A stretch of DNA of 7,374 nt from an uncultured Dehalococcoidia bacterium (GTDB taxonomy: Bacteria; Chloroflexota; Dehalococcoidia; Tepidiformales; Tepidiformaceae): positions 1 through 7,374 of the forward strand of contig CALFYR010000340.1 in the NCBI GenBank assembly GCA_937954195.1, read 5' to 3'. The position numbers and the translations under genes were made by a program. Below the pieces are notes generated by a model. It was not told where the DNA came from. It was given only the letters and a program-made list of their open reading frames with translations, and did not search any database. Of the stretch, positions 5,421 through 7,374 are shown piece by piece; position 1 is the stretch's first letter, and each line of letters opens with the position of its first letter.

Positions 5421-6935
5421 CTAGCCCACGCCGCAATCCGCGCCGCCTACTGAGACCACGATTGAACTTGAGAGCTGCGGCGAATCCGAGAAGGTCGCCG
5501 TCATCGAAATCGCGTAGCACCCGGCCGAGCCGAAACTCACGGAAATTCCGGGCTGGATTGGCACCGGGCCGCTAGGGGTTTGCCAGTCCACGCGTAACAG
5601 GTTCCCGTTTCCCGTGTCGGCGGTGTACACGCCAGTCGAACCAACCTCAGCCGACCGGGGCCCAACAATAACGGCGCGCGGGCCGGCTACCTCGGTCGGT
5701 GTCGCGGTCGGTTCGGGAGTTGCGGTCGGCTCCGGCGTAGCCGTCGGGTCCGGGTCGTCGTCCTGGACGGGCGCGGTAGTAGCGGTGGCAGTCGGTGGTG
5801 CGGGAGTGGACGTCGCCGGTTCTGGGGTCGAAGTCGGCGTGAGGGCCGCCGCGGTTGCCTGGCCGCCGACGTTTACCGGCCCGGCGACGCGGGTCCCGGC
5901 TACCGCGGTGATGGGTTCCTGGGTCACGGTTTCTCCCACCACCTGGGTGGGCTCATCGGTGGGCGCGCCGGCCGCCAGTACGGGCGATTCATCGTCGCCA
6001 TCGCCGCTGTTAAAGAAGATCGCGGCGGCCAGCAGGCCGATCCCGGCGAGAACCAGCGATCCACCGAGGGCCGTCAGCATCTTGTTCGATTCGCCGGCGC
6101 CTTCGCCGGGCTGGCGCAGGTAGCCGACCGTGTGGGCGAATTCCACCATCGCCTGTTCGAACTCGCGCGGCTGTTCGATGTTCGCGGCGTGACCCGCGTG
6201 GGCGAGGTGAACCACGTGCACCATGTGCGGTGGGAAGCGGCTCACGAACGCGTCCGCGTTCGTCGCGAAGTCCACATCCTTGTCGCCCACCACGAGGAGC
6301 ATGGGCACGCTCAACTCGCCGTGGCGCTCCCAGGCGTTGACGTCGACCACGAGCGCTTCGGCGGTGCCCGCAACACCCGCAGGCAACAGCCGGTCGAAGT
6401 CGCGCGTCAGCAAATCCTTGGAAAGCGGGTCCAGCCGGCGGCTGTGGGCGGGGTAGATGCGCGTCCGCTTCAGGAACTCGGTGCCATCCTCGCGCACGCG
6501 TTCGGCCATTTCGCGCATCCGTGGGCGAGCGGCATCGCGCCATTCGGGCGTCCCGGCGGCCGAACTCGAGTTGATTACGGCGAGCGCGGCCACGCGGTGC
6601 GGAGCTTCGAGCGCGACCCGCAGGGCGAGCGCGCCACCAAGTGAGTGCCCGCAGATGAATGCCGAATCGTATTCGAGGTGGTCGAGCAGGTCGATGATGC
6701 GCTGAACTGCGGGGGCGGGCCCGTAGGCGCCGGCTTCCTCGGGCGCATCGGAACTTCCGTGGCCAAGCAGCTCGACGGTAACAACGGTGAAGTGGCGCCG
6801 CAGCCCATCGAGGTTGGCTTCGAACGAACCCGCGCTGGCGGTAAATCCGTGGATCAACAGCACAGGCGGCGCTCCGCCCGGGTGCGGGTAAACCTCGTAT
6901 CCGATCCGCTGCCCTGGTGCGCCGAAAAGCGGCAT
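5421..6935 (-). CDS. Membrane-tethered alpha/beta hydrolase fused to a stalk and PKD/Ig-like domain
   Basis: This 504-aa protein has an N-terminal alpha/beta hydrolase domain (about 1-270). It has an oxyanion HG (29-30), nucleophile Ser98 in GHSLG, probable acid Asp220 in VGDKD and catalytic His249 in AGHAANIEQP, so the triad looks intact. There is no signal peptide. One membrane helix (about 287-308) follows Lys285 and precedes GDGDDE, which places the hydrolase in the cytoplasm and the rest outside. A Thr/Pro/Ala stalk (about 325-418) includes three PEPTAT-type units. A PKD/Ig-like beta domain (about 419-500) has Cys473 and Cys501. The frame is open further upstream to 7088, but the Met at 6935 is chosen because the hydrolase fold begins there, the extension would overlap the divergent gene, and a promoter candidate sits directly upstream. 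The substrate cannot be predicted: esterase, lactonase, dehalogenase and peptidase activities share this fold. The hydrolase assignment is firm; the PKD/Ig-like label is tentative. Confidence 0.85.
   Translation of the reverse strand: MPLFGAPGQRIGYEVYPHPGGAPPVLLIHGFTASAGSFEANLDGLRRHFTVVTVELLGHGSSDAPEEAGAYGPAPAVQRIIDLLDHLEYDSAFICGHSLGGALALRVALEAPHRVAALAVINSSSAAGTPEWRDAARPRMREMAERVREDGTEFLKRTRIYPAHSRRLDPLSKDLLTRDFDRLLPAGVAGTAEALVVDVNAWERHGELSVPMLLVVGDKDVDFATNADAFVSRFPPHMVHVVHLAHAGHAANIEQPREFEQAMVEFAHTVGYLRQPGEGAGESNKMLTALGGSLVLAGIGLLAAAIFFNSGDGDDESPVLAAGAPTDEPTQVVGETVTQEPITAVAGTRVAGPVNVGGQATAAALTPTSTPEPATSTPAPPTATATTAPVQDDDPDPTATPEPTATPEPTATPTEVAGPRAVIVGPRSAEVGSTGVYTADTGNGNLLRVDWQTPSGPVPIQPGISVSFGSAGCYAISMTATFSDSPQLSSSIVVSVGGADCGVG
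5700..5753 (-). repeat. Three imperfect 18-bp repeats encoding the P-E/D-PTAT stalk
   Basis: Three adjacent 18-base units (5700-5717, 5718-5735, 5736-5753) encode PEPTAT, PEPTAT and PDPTAT on the minus strand, at residues 395-412 of the hydrolase fusion. They differ mainly at third codon positions. Such units commonly expand and contract, so stalk length probably varies among relatives. Confidence 0.85.
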
Positions 6936-7053
6936 AGGGCGAATGTATGTGCGAATCCGGCCACGGGCAAGGCGGCATGACCCTGTGGGATGCGCCAGGC
7001 CGGGCCGAAAGACCGTTCCCCGGTGCGACGCCAGGCGAGAAGCTATACGGGTA
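6936..7053. other. Divergent promoter region between hydrolase and LysM lipoprotein genes
   Basis: This 118-base non-coding region lies between two outward-pointing starts. It contains the leftward promoter at 6942-6970. On the right side a TATACG element at 7044-7049 lies just 4 bases from the lipoprotein ATG with no matching -35 box, so it is only a weak candidate. GCGAGAAG at 7034-7041 is a poor and distant ribosome binding site. No strong hairpin was noticed. Confidence 0.5.
6942..6970 (-). promoter_or_regulatory. Candidate leaderless promoter of the hydrolase fusion gene
   Basis: On the minus strand TTGCCC (6970-6965) and TACATT (6947-6942) are 17 bases apart, the optimal sigma-70 spacing. 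The -10 element ends 6 bases before the ATG at 6935, so transcription would begin at or next to the start codon. No Shine-Dalgarno sequence is present in the intervening CGCCCT, which agrees with a leaderless mRNA. The layout also supports 6935 as the true start. Prediction from sequence only. Confidence 0.55.
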
Positions 7054-7374
7054 ATGCCGATCCATCGCCTGGCCCTGTGGCTGGCCATACCCGTGGCAAT
7101 CGCGCTGACCGGCGCCGCCTGCTGGGGCGACGACGACGATGACCCGACCGCGACGCCGGGAGTAACCGCCTCGCCTTCGGCTCCCGCAAGCCCATCCCCC
7201 GCAACGACTGGTACCCCATCGGCGACGGCAACGAATCAACCGCCGGCGACCGCGACGCTGGAGCCCGGCACATTCGCGTACACGGTCGTTCGCGGCGATA
7301 CGCTCTTTTCCATCGCTCGCCGATTCGGCACGACCGTCGAGGTGCTTTCCGAGCTCAACGACATCGATGACCCC
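7054..7374 (+). CDS. LysM-domain lipoprotein, N-terminal part (gene continues past right edge)
   Basis: The first 107 codons of an exported lipoprotein are present, open to the window edge. A signal peptide (1-22) with hydrophobic core LALWLAIPVAIAL ends in a permissive lipobox GAAC, with lipidated Cys23. Five Asp follow at 26-30, then a Thr/Ser/Ala/Pro-rich stalk (31-72). A LysM domain starts at about residue 74, with the typical YTVVRGDTLFSIARRFG (76-92) and VEVLSELNDI (95-104) segments; its last residues are cut off. LysM domains bind N-acetylglucosamine-containing polymers such as peptidoglycan, so the protein probably links the membrane to the wall. Further LysM copies or a peptidase domain may follow beyond the edge. 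The ATG is chosen because the signal peptide starts there, although its ribosome binding site is weak. It is divergent from the hydrolase fusion gene. Confidence 0.88.
   Translation, partial: MPIHRLALWLAIPVAIALTGAACWGDDDDDPTATPGVTASPSAPASPSPATTGTPSATATNQPPATATLEPGTFAYTVVRGDTLFSIARRFGTTVEVLSELNDIDDP

Noticed and set aside
6132..6644. Plus-strand open frame of 170 codons within the hydrolase gene
   Set aside because: It is antisense to the catalytic domain with its conserved GHSLG and GH motifs and has no supporting motif or ribosome binding site.
6936..7088. N-terminal extension of the hydrolase gene to an ATG at 7088
   Set aside because: The extra 51 residues are Arg-rich and match no part of the fold, and they overlap the start of the divergent LysM lipoprotein. 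A promoter candidate lies inside this stretch just before the ATG at 6935.

Overview
The window is GC-rich and reads as a bacterial chromosome fragment. The best guess is a member of Chloroflexota, possibly a Dehalococcoidia-like lineage. The reasons are Thr/Pro/Ala-rich stalks of the TATPEP type in several exported proteins, lipoproteins with Asp clusters after the lipobox, and a secreted subtilase whose C-terminal modules resemble those I associate with that phylum. This is an inference from protein style, as no marker gene is present.

Layout. (1) Positions 1-1438, minus strand: a 440-aa phage portal protein of the SPP1 gp6-like type, followed by the first 35 codons of a second, unrecognised gene that leaves the window on the left. 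(2) Positions 1439-1600: a divergent intergenic region with a promoter candidate facing right. (3) Positions 1601-5416, plus strand: a probable three-gene operon. It encodes a lipoprotein, a paralogue of it carrying an N-terminal transmembrane helix instead of a lipid anchor, and a secreted S8 subtilisin-like protease with a duplicated C-terminal module. (4) Positions 5421-6935, minus strand: a 504-aa fusion of an alpha/beta hydrolase, one membrane helix, a Thr/Pro stalk and a PKD/Ig-like domain. It converges on the protease with only 4 bases between the stop codons. (5) Positions 6936-7053: a divergent promoter region with a good candidate for a leaderless promoter. (6) Positions 7054-7374, plus strand: the start of a lipoprotein with a LysM domain, cut by the right edge.

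How the parts fit. Everything right of the portal gene points to the cell envelope: two anchored extracellular sensor- or scaffold-like paralogues, a secreted protease, a membrane-tethered hydrolase with an outward-facing beta domain, and a cell-wall-binding lipoprotein. A working hypothesis is an envelope module in which the paralogue pair and the subtilase act together. The portal gene has no terminase gene upstream of it, so it is either the first gene of a leftward phage-derived module or a domesticated remnant. No RNA gene, CRISPR array, insertion sequence or convincing terminator was seen.
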